Assembly (NCBI RefSeq): GCF_003946245.1
Contig: NZ_RHNN01000009.1
Span: 62,001-126,000 of the forward strand
Direction of reading: 5' to 3'
Source: Levilactobacillus cerevisiae
GTDB lineage: Bacteria; Bacillota; Bacilli; Lactobacillales; Lactobacillaceae
DNA: 64,000 nt
Positions 9,194-16,988 of the stretch are shown here, piece by piece (position 1 is the first letter of the stretch; every line of letters begins with the position of its first letter). Both the position numbers and the translations under genes were made by a program. The notes under the pieces are model-generated. The model worked only from the letters and a program-made list of their open reading frames with translations. It searched no databases and was not told the DNA's origin.

Positions 9194-10120
9194 TTATTTG
9201 GATGAAGATGATGAAGTCGTTGAGCTAGAACTTGAGCTCGTTGACAGGTAGTCGGAAAGGATGTTCTTCAAGTCAGAATCCTTGATAGAAACGTTACCCT
9301 TCTTCAAGACCTTGGCAACCACGTTGTGCAGTACAGTACTGTCGTTCATGTCGTTGTCGATGATTTGCTTCGTCAATTCAGCCTTGTGTTGCTTGATGGT
9401 ACCCTTACCAGGGTTGTTCAGCATCAAGATGACGTGGTAACCGTATTGCGTCTTAACAGGCGTTGCGGTGTATTCGTCAGTAGACAGCTTGAAGGCAGCC
9501 TTCTTAAAGGTTGAGTCCAAAGAAGTATCAGTGCTATCGAAGGCACTCAACTTACCACCCTTGTTCTTGGTAGCAGTATCAGTGGAGTACTTCTTAGCTA
9601 ACTTCGTGAATTCGCTGCTCAAGTTGCTCTTCTTGGTCCCCTTAAGGTCCTTGATGATCGTTTGGGCAGTAGCCTTCTTGGAAACTAAGATGTGGGCAAC
9701 AGTGACCTTAGGTTCGTAACTCTTGAATTGCTTCTTAAGTTGCGCGTCGGTAACTGTGACGTTGTCCTTAACGGCTTCCTTCAAAAGTAAGTTCGAACGA
9801 ATTTCAGTCTTTAAGCTGGATTCCGTCATCCCACTTTGGGAAAGAACGCTCTTGAATGATGAACCGTATTGCGTCTTGTAGGTGTTGAATTGCTTGGTAA
9901 CGGCAGACTTGCTGACCTTGCTACCGTATTGCTTTTCCAATACCTTGTTCAAAATCATTTGTTGCAAGACTTGCTTACCAGAAGAGGTACCCTTTAAACT
10001 GCTGTAGTACGCACTTTCGGTAATCTTACCACCGTTAGTAGTGGCAACGGTTTGGCTGCCACAACCGGCAAGCGTTACGGTCAGTAACAGGCCAGCGAAG
10101 GCGATAAACCATTTCTTCAT
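9194..10120 (-). CDS. prsA: Foldase lipoprotein PrsA (parvulin peptidyl-prolyl isomerase)
   Basis: A 308-residue lipoprotein that folds exported proteins outside the membrane. The signal peptide [20 protein letters not shown] ends in a lipobox (LAGC), so mature PrsA is lipid-anchored at Cys20. The parvulin domain lies at about 135-235, with [15 protein letters not shown] and [10 protein letters not shown] near its ends. The C-terminus is a Ser-rich tail. The start at 10120 was chosen because it gives the canonical lipoprotein signal; an ATG six codons upstream adds only a charged extension. PrsA clients include secreted proteins and PBPs, both plentiful in this window. The order yhaM-prsA-(YtxH-like)-hit-ecsAB matches the Bacillus neighbourhood. 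Confidence 0.93.
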   Translation of the reverse strand: MKKWFIAFAGLLLTVTLAGCGSQTVATTNGGKITESAYYSSLKGTSSGKQVLQQMILNKVLEKQYGSKVSKSAVTKQFNTYKTQYGSSFKSVLSQSGMTESSLKTEIRSNLLLKEAVKDNVTVTDAQLKKQFKSYEPKVTVAHILVSKKATAQTIIKDLKGTKKSNLSSEFTKLAKKYSTDTATKNKGGKLSAFDSTDTSLDSTFKKAAFKLSTDEYTATPVKTQYGYHVILMLNNPGKGTIKQHKAELTKQIIDNDMNDSTVLHNVVAKVLKKGNVSIKDSDLKNILSDYLSTSSSSSSTTSSSSSK

Positions 10121-10232
10121 ATTCCTCAACACATCCATTCATCAAAATTGGTGCAAGCACCATACTCAAACATCATAACACAAATCATCCGAAACCGAAA
10201 AAGGTCGGCAAAGCTTTACAAAAAGTTCAAGA

Positions 10233-10553
10233 TTATTCATCGTTTTCCTGGTCTAGGATTTCCTGGATGGCTGATAGGCGGGGTGCCGTTTTAAAAGCGA
10301 ACTTATCAACCTCCGTTTGGATATCGTCCAAGACGGGTTGGGCTGCCGTTAAAGCGGCCGTCAACCGATTCGAACTCTGGGTCAAATTATCTTTGGCCCG
10401 CCGCACATTGTCGACCTGAGTAGCGGTGTGTCGTGCTTGTTGCTTCACGTGGTTCCCCCAAGTGACGGGGTCCTGCTTGGTGAGGGTGAGGTAAGCGACT
10501 AACCCCACGCCAACAGCCAGGGTGGTACCAGTTAAAAAGCGACCGAGTCCCAT
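10233..10553 (-). CDS. YtxH/YhaH-like membrane-anchored protein
   Basis: A 106-residue protein with one N-terminal hydrophobic segment (FLTGTTLAVGVGLVAYLTL, about 5-23) and a long helical, probably coiled-coil, remainder. Placement directly downstream of hit mirrors yhaH near hit in Bacillus. GGAGGG lies six bases before the ATG, and the start nearly abuts the hit stop codon, so the two are co-transcribed. Function is unknown; YtxH proteins are often stress-linked. Confidence 0.7.
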   Translation of the reverse strand: MGLGRFLTGTTLAVGVGLVAYLTLTKQDPVTWGNHVKQQARHTATQVDNVRRAKDNLTQSSNRLTAALTAAQPVLDDIQTEVDKFAFKTAPRLSAIQEILDQENDE

Positions 10554-10555
10554 GA

Positions 10556-11014
10556 TTAACCCTCCAGTTGTGCCTTGATTTTAGCCTGAATTGCGGCATA
10601 ATCATCCGGCGTGTAATTTCCAGAATTATCTTTAAAAATCATTTTGAAATCATCCTGATCGGTGTAGCGTGGCACCAAGTGGATGTGGGAGTGGAAAACG
10701 GATTGGTAAGCCACAGTCCCATTATTGTTTAAAATGTTCATCCCCGTGATGGCCGGGTCAGAAGCCTTAACTGCCCGAGCAATCTTAGGAATCCGCGAAA
10801 AGACTGCGGCGGCCAAGTCGGCGTCGTAGGCAAAAATATCTTGAACGTGGGTCTTCGGAATCACCAACGTGTGGCCGGGCGTCCCTTGCGAGATATCCAG
10901 AAATGCCTTGACGATGTTATCTTCGTAAACCGTGTAGCTGGGGATTTCGCCAGTTAAGATTTTGCAGAAGACACAGTCGTCAGCGTAGTGCGGTTCTAGG
11001 GTCATTTGATCCAT
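10556..11014 (-). CDS. hit: HIT-family nucleotide hydrolase/transferase
   Basis: A 152-residue Hint-branch histidine triad protein. CVFCKILTGEIPSY is the typical N-terminal start, with the CxxC zinc half-site, and HSHIHLVPR carries the catalytic histidine triad. The start at 11014 is set by AAGGAG five bases upstream; longer in-frame extensions would run into repeat sequence. The family hydrolyses AMP-linked substrates such as adenosine phosphoramidates; the physiological substrate is unknown. It is divergent from ecsAB, as is common in Firmicutes, but here more than 1.1 kb of repeat-filled DNA separates them. Confidence 0.92.
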   Translation of the reverse strand: MDQMTLEPHYADDCVFCKILTGEIPSYTVYEDNIVKAFLDISQGTPGHTLVIPKTHVQDIFAYDADLAAAVFSRIPKIARAVKASDPAITGMNILNNNGTVAYQSVFHSHIHLVPRYTDQDDFKMIFKDNSGNYTPDDYAAIQAKIKAQLEG

Positions 11015-11077
11015 GAAAACTCCTTCTTTCAGTTCGATTTCATTCATTATACACCACCGCCACCGGGAGACCAACTC

Positions 11078-11430
11078 AGCCAGTGTTCGCGGTCACCGGG
11101 AGACCAACTCCACCTGCGGCAGTTCAGACCCGCCCCCCTATGGGGACCGACTGAAGCCTGAGAGGCGGTCTTCAGTCTTGCTTTCAAGCCGTCACCGAGA
11201 GGCCAACTCCACCTACGGCAGTTCAGACCCGCCCCCCCTGTGGGGACCGACTGAAGCCTGAGGGGGCGGTCTTCAGTCTTGCTTTTAGGCTTCACAAAGG
11301 GCGTGAGGCCTAAAAGTCATCCCGTGCTGTAAGCCGAGCGAACCCCTCGGCAACACCACCGACACAGGGGGGCGGGTCTGACTGCCTCCGGCTCCGTTGG
11401 TCTCCCGGTGACTGGCTGGCAACACTGGCT
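11078..11430. repeat. RE-1 element, copy a (largest, with an internal tandem duplication)
   Basis: A non-coding inverted-repeat element of about 350 bp. Outer arms are AGCCAGTGTT (11078-11087) with AACACTGGCT (11421-11430). A 17-bp perfect arm follows, GTCACCGGGAGACCAAC (11092-11108) with its complement at 11396-11412, then a 15-bp perfect arm at 11125-11139 with 11366-11380. The left side is tandemly duplicated: about 98 bases from 11092 are repeated from 11191 with a few changes. Each unit carries the family core GGCGGTCTTCAG. A 9-bp hairpin, CTTTTAGGC (11282-11290) with GCCTAAAAG (11308-11316), corresponds to hairpin 2 of the other RE-1 copies. Open frames across it are incidental. Confidence 0.8.
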
Positions 11431-11826
11431 AGAGTTTCCGACTTGTTGGCCGTTTCGTTTGAACTGGAGCGCGGCGGATGGGACGGCCCAGGTCCAAAAG
11501 TATTCATGGCGCCTCCCTTTAGTGTTTTAATGGTGCCGTGTTCCAAGACAGCCCACGTGAAAAATCCCACAGATACTCATACCCACGACTGGTCGGGTGA
11601 ACGCAGAGTCTTGACCAGAGTGCCACAACGGTCTGTGTAGATGGCTACCGTAAATTAAATTGGCATCACCAACAATCTCTGCCGGTGGTCTCCGTCAGCG
11701 CAACAACTAGACACAAAAGAAAGATACCGCGATACCATCCGTGGCCGAGCCCCGCCACCAGTGTCGCTGACTTGGGTGGTCTAGCCCTTGACCCTGCACC
11801 AACGCCAAGTAAAGTTGACCTTACAA
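11431..11826. other. Non-coding stretch between two repeat elements upstream of ecsA
   Basis: No convincing gene is seen. Short open frames here have no ribosome binding site and no recognisable product. The stretch contains partial inverted repeats, for example GTCAGCG near 11695 and CGCTGAC near 11766, and may hold a degraded third repeat. Confidence 0.5.
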
Positions 11827-11829
11827 TCA

Positions 11830-12015
11830 AGAGCCGGAGGAAGCCAGGTACGTAGCCAGCTGTGTCGAGGGTGTTGGCTGAGGTTTTTGCTCAGCCTACA
11901 GCCTGGGCCGACTTTGGAAACTCGCGCTCCTAAGCGAGGTTTCAAAGCGAGGTGGAAGCCCGTTTCTCAGGCTGGAACCGGGCCCCACAGCAGGCGAAGT
12001 ACCTGGAAGCCGCAG
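11830..12015. repeat. RE-2 element, copy a
   Basis: A non-coding structured repeat, matched base for base over much of its length by 56341-56523. The closing stem is CCAGGTAC (11844-11851) with GTACCTGG (11999-12006). Hairpin 1 is GGCTGAG (11876-11882) with CTCAGCC (11890-11896). Hairpin 2 is 11912-11925 with 11934-11947, 12 of 14 pairs. Hairpin 3 is GCCCG (11958-11962) with CGGGC (11979-11983). It ends about 100 bases before the ecsA promoter. Confidence 0.8.
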
Positions 12016-12113
12016 GCGGCCGGTTGTAAGTGAACTTTTCTTTAGGTCTTGACCTTAAGGAACTCGGAAAGACCACCCAAGTCAACAACATCCAGCAACC
12101 TAAAGGCCACGTA

Positions 12114-12122
12114 TGGTATAAT
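12114..12122 (+). promoter_or_regulatory. Extended -10 promoter of ecsAB
   Basis: TGGTATAAT (TG, one base, consensus TATAAT) stands 36 bases before the ecsA start. The -35 is weak, as usual for extended -10 promoters. Confidence 0.75.
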
Positions 12123-12158
12123 AGGGCGGTTAATTCAAAGGAAATGAAGGGATGCATA

Positions 12159-12893
12159 ATGGCATTAGAAGTCAGCCATGTCGTGGGTGGATACTCACAA
12201 ATTCCCGTCTTAAAAGACATTAGTTTTGACGTTAAAGACGGTGAATTGGTCGGCTTGATCGGGCTAAACGGGGCCGGCAAATCGACCACGATTAACCATG
12301 TGATTGGGTTACTGACCCCACACAAGGGTAAAATTAGTATTAACGGCGTGACCATCGATCAGGATAGTCAGGCTTACAAACAGCAGATTGCGTACATTCC
12401 AGAAACACCGGTGCTCTACCAGGAGCTCACATTGCGGGAGCATTTGGAAATGACCATCATGGCCTACGATTTAGACGCAGACAAGGCTTGGGAAACGGCT
12501 CACGAGTTGTTAAAAACATTTCGATTGGCGAACAAACTCGATTGGTTCCCGGCCAACTTTTCCAAGGGGATGAAGCAAAAGGTCATGATTGTGTGTGCCT
12601 TCATGACCCAAGCCAAGCTCTATATCATTGATGAACCATTCTTGGGCTTGGATCCCTTAGCGGTTAACGACCTCTTAAATCTGATTGAAGCCCGCAAGAA
12701 GACCGGGGCCAGCATCCTGATGTCGACCCACGTGTTGGACACGGCTCAGCGGTATTGTGACCGCTTCGTGCTTCTGCATGATGGCCAGGTCAAGACTGAA
12801 GGCACCCTCAGCGAATTGCAAGCCGCTCTTCCGGAAGCGGGGGAATCGTTGAATGATATTTACCTCTCAATGACCAAGGTCGACCGCGCATGA
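12159..12893 (+). CDS. ecsA: ABC transporter ATP-binding protein EcsA
   Basis: A 244-residue ABC ATPase. Walker A is GLNGAGKSTT, the signature is NFSKGMKQKV, Walker B is LYIIDEPFLGLDP, and the switch His is in LMSTHVLD. The ATG at 12159 follows GAAGGGATGC; an open frame extends upstream but runs into the promoter. In Bacillus, EcsAB affects secretion, the signal peptidase pathway and competence; in other Firmicutes it has been linked to peptide export or proteolysis. The substrate here is inferred only from the family. It overlaps ecsB by four bases (ATGA), so translation is coupled. Confidence 0.92.
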   Translation: MALEVSHVVGGYSQIPVLKDISFDVKDGELVGLIGLNGAGKSTTINHVIGLLTPHKGKISINGVTIDQDSQAYKQQIAYIPETPVLYQELTLREHLEMTIMAYDLDADKAWETAHELLKTFRLANKLDWFPANFSKGMKQKVMIVCAFMTQAKLYIIDEPFLGLDPLAVNDLLNLIEARKKTGASILMSTHVLDTAQRYCDRFVLLHDGQVKTEGTLSELQAALPEAGESLNDIYLSMTKVDRA

Positions 12894-14116
12894 CGGATCT
12901 ATTTAAGGACCGACTGCAGCGCCATCTCCGGGAAATGGCCAAGTATCTGCGGTTGGTATTCAATGACTTCTTCGTCTTCGCACTGCTGTTCTTCTTGGGT
13001 GGCCTGGGTCTGGGCTATTCTAACATTTTAAAATCATTAAAAACGGGTCTCTGGTGGTCACCGGTCGTGGCCTTGATTGTGTTGGTCATCGTGGCCCAAA
13101 TTGGTCGGTTTGCGACCCTGATTGAAGACGCTGACCGGGTCTTCCTGTTACCGAAGGAACGAGCGATGCACGCTTACTTCGTCGCTGCCCGGCGTTACAG
13201 CCAATTCTTGGCGCAGTGTACCCAGGTCATCACGTTGTTTATTTTGGCACCGTTCTTAAGTGTGGCGCTCCATTGGACCGTCGGAAAGATTCTGATTCTG
13301 GCCGTGGCGCAAGTTGTGCTCAAGGATAGTTTCCTGCGCTTAGACCTCGCCAGTGCCTACCAGGTGACGGGGCAACGCCGAATGAATCAATGGGGCTTCA
13401 AGTGGCTCCTCGCCATCGTGATTCTGGCAAGTGGCCTCTGGTTGACACCCTATCTGGCGTTAGTGCTGGCCGTCGTGGTGGACGCTGCCGTGGCCCTCTG
13501 GACGCAGCAACACTGGCAAAAGCAGCAAATCCGTTGGCGTGAGCAGATTAAGATTGAAGATAACCGGATGCTGGGCATCTATCGCTTCTTTAACCTGTTT
13601 ACGGAAGTCCCAATGGTCTCTGGCACCATCAAGCGCCGCCGTTATTTGGACTGGTTGTTCACGTGCATCAAGCCCAAACACAGCCAGACGTACCTGTACC
13701 TGTTTAGTCGGGGAATGGTACGTGGCACTGATTTCAGTGGCCTGGTGGTCCGCTTGACGGTGATTGGCATGTTGCTCCTGTATTTTGTCCGCGGACAATG
13801 GTTGCCCGTCTTCTTAGCTGCACTGTTCATTTACCTGATTGGCTTTCAACTCTTGCCTTTCTTCCAGCAATACGATGACGTGGTCTTCACGCACGTCTAT
13901 CCCGTCTTGCCGGAGTTCCGGTTGAAGAGTTTCGTCAAATTGGTCACGCTGATCTTAAGTGTCGCAGCGTTGCTTCTGTGGATCGTGGTTGTGATTGCCA
14001 ACTTCCAGCTGGAAACGGCCGGCCTGACGCTGATTGTCGAGGTCGTGGAAGTTTGGTATCTGGCGAGAATCTACACGCCGCAACGGTTAGCGCGTGCTGA
14101 TAAAAATAAGGCTTGA
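12890..14116 (+). CDS. ecsB: ABC transporter permease EcsB
   Basis: A 408-residue polytopic membrane protein with about eight hydrophobic segments, paired with EcsA. The N-terminal half has FVFALLFFLGGLGLGYSNIL and WWSPVVALIVLVIVAQIGRF. A basic cytoplasmic stretch of about 205-240 (WQKQQIRWREQIKIEDNR) precedes the second membrane block. Length and topology agree with EcsB. The third Bacillus gene, ecsC, is absent; ytmP follows after 60 bases. Confidence 0.88.
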   Translation: MTDLFKDRLQRHLREMAKYLRLVFNDFFVFALLFFLGGLGLGYSNILKSLKTGLWWSPVVALIVLVIVAQIGRFATLIEDADRVFLLPKERAMHAYFVAARRYSQFLAQCTQVITLFILAPFLSVALHWTVGKILILAVAQVVLKDSFLRLDLASAYQVTGQRRMNQWGFKWLLAIVILASGLWLTPYLALVLAVVVDAAVALWTQQHWQKQQIRWREQIKIEDNRMLGIYRFFNLFTEVPMVSGTIKRRRYLDWLFTCIKPKHSQTYLYLFSRGMVRGTDFSGLVVRLTVIGMLLLYFVRGQWLPVFLAALFIYLIGFQLLPFFQQYDDVVFTHVYPVLPEFRLKSFVKLVTLILSVAALLLWIVVVIANFQLETAGLTLIVEVVEVWYLARIYTPQRLARADKNKA

Positions 14117-14177
14117 CGTCGGCGTCATTTCCCCATAGAATTGATAATAGCTGACAAATCGAGGAGGGGTGGCACGC

Positions 14178-14969
14178 ATGGCACTAGATATTAGTGACGG
14201 CTGGAGTTTGTATCCGCTGGGCGGTAATACGGGCACGGCGTACATGGGAACCAAGGCGTCACAAAAGGTGTTCTTAAAACAAAACGCGTCACCATTTCTA
14301 GCGGCACTCTCCATGGAGGGCATCACGCCGCGACTAGTCTGGACCAAACGGCTTGCAACTGGCGACGTCATGACGGCCCAGGAATGGTTGAACGGCCGCA
14401 CGTTGCGTCGCAGTGAAATGCGGGAACAACGGGTCGCGCGGTTGATCCATCGGGTCCACCATTCCCACTTGCTCCATGATATGTTATTAAAAGTCGGCGG
14501 ACGATTTACCACGCCCGCCCAGTTGTTAACTCGCTTACAGCCAGCCCTAGCTGACGACTTGCGCCAACATCCGCTGATCCAATCAGCCTTTGCGAGCTTG
14601 CAAAACGAGCAACCGCAACTGCCCAAGACGCATTATGAAGTTTGTCATGGTGATTTGAACCACAAGAATTGGCTCCTGTCCGACCGTGAGCGGTTATACC
14701 TAGTTGACTGGGATGCCGCCACGTTCGCTGATCCTGCCTTCGACCTCGGGGCACTCCTCTGTGAGTACGTCCCCTTGGAAGAGTGGCAACGCTGGTTACA
14801 AGACTATGGTGAGACCACCACACCAGATTTGACCGCACGGGTGAACTGGTATGCACGGGTTCACTGTTTAAGCGTGATTGCGGACAGTTTTCACCAGCAA
14901 CGTTTTCAAATTATGAATCAACATTTAATTTTACTCGAAAAGCTGACGCGTGAGTCAGTGACTGATTAA
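14178..14969 (+). CDS. ytmP: APH/choline kinase-fold phosphotransferase YtmP-like
   Basis: A 263-residue kinase of the aminoglycoside phosphotransferase/choline kinase fold. The catalytic loop CHGDLNHKNWL (Brenner HGDxxxxN) and the metal-binding LVDWDAATFADPAFDLG are intact; the N-lobe begins with the loop LGGNTGTAYMGTK. The ATG at 14178 is chosen because GAGGAGGGG sits nine bases upstream, whereas a GTG at 14169 would be inside the Shine-Dalgarno. YtmP is conserved beside trmB in Firmicutes; its substrate is not established. It is not a drug-resistance gene on this evidence. Confidence 0.85.
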   Translation: MALDISDGWSLYPLGGNTGTAYMGTKASQKVFLKQNASPFLAALSMEGITPRLVWTKRLATGDVMTAQEWLNGRTLRRSEMREQRVARLIHRVHHSHLLHDMLLKVGGRFTTPAQLLTRLQPALADDLRQHPLIQSAFASLQNEQPQLPKTHYEVCHGDLNHKNWLLSDRERLYLVDWDAATFADPAFDLGALLCEYVPLEEWQRWLQDYGETTTPDLTARVNWYARVHCLSVIADSFHQQRFQIMNQHLILLEKLTRESVTD

Positions 14970-14975
14970 TAACGT

Positions 14976-15008
14976 CGGCGGGAGCGGGGACAAACCTCGC
15001 GCCCGCCG
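14976..15008 (+). promoter_or_regulatory. GC-rich hairpin in the ytmP-trmB spacer
   Basis: CGGCGGG (14976-14982) pairs perfectly with CCCGCCG (15002-15008), with further GCG/CGC pairing inside. No T run follows, so it is probably not a full terminator. It may adjust trmB expression or stabilise the mRNA. Confidence 0.45.
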
Positions 15009-15034
15009 TTGTGCTTACAAGGAGGAATTTTACA

Positions 15035-15682
15035 GTGCGTGTGCGTAATAAACCGTGGGCCAAGGACTACATGGCCGAACATACTGAACGAATGGTCGAA
15101 GAACCAGAACCCCTGATGGGCAACTGGCAGAGTCGCTTCCCCACAGAACAACCGTTGGACGTTGAAATTGGGACGGGGAAGGGCCAATTTATCGTAGAAA
15201 TGGCCAAAGCGCATCCCGACCGCAACTTTATTGGGATTGAAATCCAATTTTCCGTGATTGCGGCGGCATTGAAGAAGGTCGTTGCCAGCGAGTTGACCAA
15301 CATTCAATTGGTCCACACGGATGGTGAGGCAATCAACACCTTCTTTGCAAAGGGTGAAGTGTCCGGGCTCTACCTGAACTTCTCTGATCCCTGGCCTAAG
15401 ACGCGCCACGAGAAGCGCCGGCTGACGTCGCCCGTTTTCTTGGCCCACTATGCCGATGTGCTGCAGCCCAAGGGGGCCATTCAGTTCAAGACCGACAACC
15501 GGGGCTTATTTGAATACTCCCTGGGAAGCCTGAACAACTACGGCTTGGTCTTCGATGGCGTCTGGCTTGACCTGCACGCCGCGACCGATGACGTGGAAGA
15601 CATTCAGACGGAGTACGAGCAGAAGTTCTCCGCTAAGGGTCCGATTTACCAGGTGATTGCGCATTTTCCGGTCGCTGACTAA
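15035..15682 (+). CDS. trmB: tRNA (guanine-N7-)-methyltransferase
   Basis: A 215-residue SAM-dependent enzyme that makes m7G46 in tRNA. The SAM loop VEIGTGKGQFIVEMA, GIEIQFSVI and the family signature LNFSDPWPKTRHEKRRL are present. It uses a GTG start at 15035, set by AAGGAGG (15019-15025). It forms a conserved pair with ytmP and is followed by its own terminator. Confidence 0.95.
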   Translation: MRVRNKPWAKDYMAEHTERMVEEPEPLMGNWQSRFPTEQPLDVEIGTGKGQFIVEMAKAHPDRNFIGIEIQFSVIAAALKKVVASELTNIQLVHTDGEAINTFFAKGEVSGLYLNFSDPWPKTRHEKRRLTSPVFLAHYADVLQPKGAIQFKTDNRGLFEYSLGSLNNYGLVFDGVWLDLHAATDDVEDIQTEYEQKFSAKGPIYQVIAHFPVAD

Positions 15683-15733
15683 GTCGACTTGATTGCTAAT
15701 CGATACAGTGAAAGCTTAATCAAAATGTGAACG

Positions 15734-15769
15734 AATCCGTATCCTGAAATTTGGGATGCGGATTTTTTT
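15734..15769 (+). terminator. Terminator after trmB
   Basis: AATCCGTATCC (15734-15744) pairs with GGGATGCGGATT (15753-15764), with one mismatch, followed by a T run. Confidence 0.9.
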
Positions 15770-15828
15770 ATTTATTTTCGTACATTTGGCACTTTCTTAC
15801 GGAGTTAACCTGTGAGGAGGGATGTCAG

Positions 15829-16923
15829 ATGTTAATTGCAGCACGTGAGCAGCAGCTGGTTGATGCGAAGAATGCCAAACGGGGAGTAGCTTACGTTTGC
15901 CCGGCCTGTCAGCATGCGGTGATTTTGCACCGGGGGACGCGGGTACAGCCCTACTTCGCCCACACGCCGCAGAACCCCTGTACCTTTCAAGGCGAGGGGG
16001 AAACGGCCCAACATGTTTTGGGAAAACGACAGTTGTCAGTTTTCTTTGCCGCTTGGGGACCGGTCACGCTTGAAAAAGTTCTGCCCAGCATTGCGCAGCG
16101 TGCCGACTGTTGGATCGACCATCAACCGCGGCCGGTAGCGCTGGAATTTCAGTGTAGTCCCATCAATCGCGATGAAGTGGCCGAACGTACGCGAGGATAT
16201 CAACGGCTGGGCGTTTATCCATTTTGGCTATTGGGGAGTCGCTATGCGCGGCAAAAATTAGGGTGGTCGTTGATCGACCGGTTTGCGAGCTGGCTCAGGG
16301 GATGGGGGCTTTGCCTCTTGTTCTGGGATGTGACCCGGCAAGAATTGCGCATCGACCATCACATCTGTCAGGCCGTGACCGGTGAGTACCTGTGCCAAAC
16401 GGTGTGGGTGAGCGATGTGGCTGCTCTAAGTGCGGGGGCGCAACGCCGACTCTGGTGGTCAGAGCCTAACATTGCGCGTTTTCGCTTTGAACTTGACCGA
16501 GACTTGCGGCGCTCATCCTTAACGTTACGGCCCCTACAGACGGCCATTTATTTAACGGGCCACCATTTAGCCGGTTTTCCCCAAACGCTGGTGACCACCG
16601 GCGTGACTGCCCCAATCTTTGGCCGTGGCTTACTGTTATGGCGGGTCATGGTAGCGGCCTGGTTGTTTGAACGGCCAAGTCTCTTACCGGAGACCATCAA
16701 CGGCCTGGCTGAGGAAGCCTTTCGTCTGGTCGGCGGGCATATTGCGGCGGTTCGGTTCACTGGTCAGCCAGCCCTTCAACAGGCCGTTGACACGTTATTA
16801 ACCGACTTGATTCACGACCAGTATTTGGTAAAGATACCTACCGGATGGCGGGTGCTATCAGAACCCCATTGGGATGCCGATTATACGGCGTGGTTAGAAA
16901 ATGATGAGAAAATCTTGGGCTGA
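15829..16923 (+). CDS. coiA: Competence protein CoiA
   Basis: A 364-residue CoiA-family protein, needed for recombination of incoming DNA in naturally competent streptococci and bacilli. The N-terminal zinc-ribbon-like part has YVCPACQHAVILH and VQPYFAHTP. The nuclease-like core includes VALEFQCSPINRDEV, the family's restriction-endonuclease-like motif. The start is set by GAGGAGGG before the ATG. coiA-pepF is the usual Firmicute order. Other competence genes are not in the window, so actual competence cannot be judged. Confidence 0.88.
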   Translation: MLIAAREQQLVDAKNAKRGVAYVCPACQHAVILHRGTRVQPYFAHTPQNPCTFQGEGETAQHVLGKRQLSVFFAAWGPVTLEKVLPSIAQRADCWIDHQPRPVALEFQCSPINRDEVAERTRGYQRLGVYPFWLLGSRYARQKLGWSLIDRFASWLRGWGLCLLFWDVTRQELRIDHHICQAVTGEYLCQTVWVSDVAALSAGAQRRLWWSEPNIARFRFELDRDLRRSSLTLRPLQTAIYLTGHHLAGFPQTLVTTGVTAPIFGRGLLLWRVMVAAWLFERPSLLPETINGLAEEAFRLVGGHIAAVRFTGQPALQQAVDTLLTDLIHDQYLVKIPTGWRVLSEPHWDADYTAWLENDEKILG

Positions 16924-16946
16924 TTTCCCATTCCTACCGGTTAAAG

Positions 16947-16955
16947 TGGTAAAAT
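16947..16955 (+). promoter_or_regulatory. Extended -10 promoter of pepF
   Basis: TGGTAAAAT, 33 bases before the TTG start of pepF and just after the coiA stop. The -35 is weak. Confidence 0.6.
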
Positions 16956-16988
16956 GTTGCTATGCAATGTTAAAGGAGGATGAGAAAT

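Noticed and set aside
11013-11640. Several short open frames inside RE-1 copy a and beyond
   Set aside because: They coincide with inverted-repeat DNA, change frame between the two tandem units, and lack RBS and recognisable product.
14178-14969. Aminoglycoside resistance gene
   Set aside because: The fold is shared, but the gene is the conserved YtmP partner of trmB and has no features of a resistance determinant.
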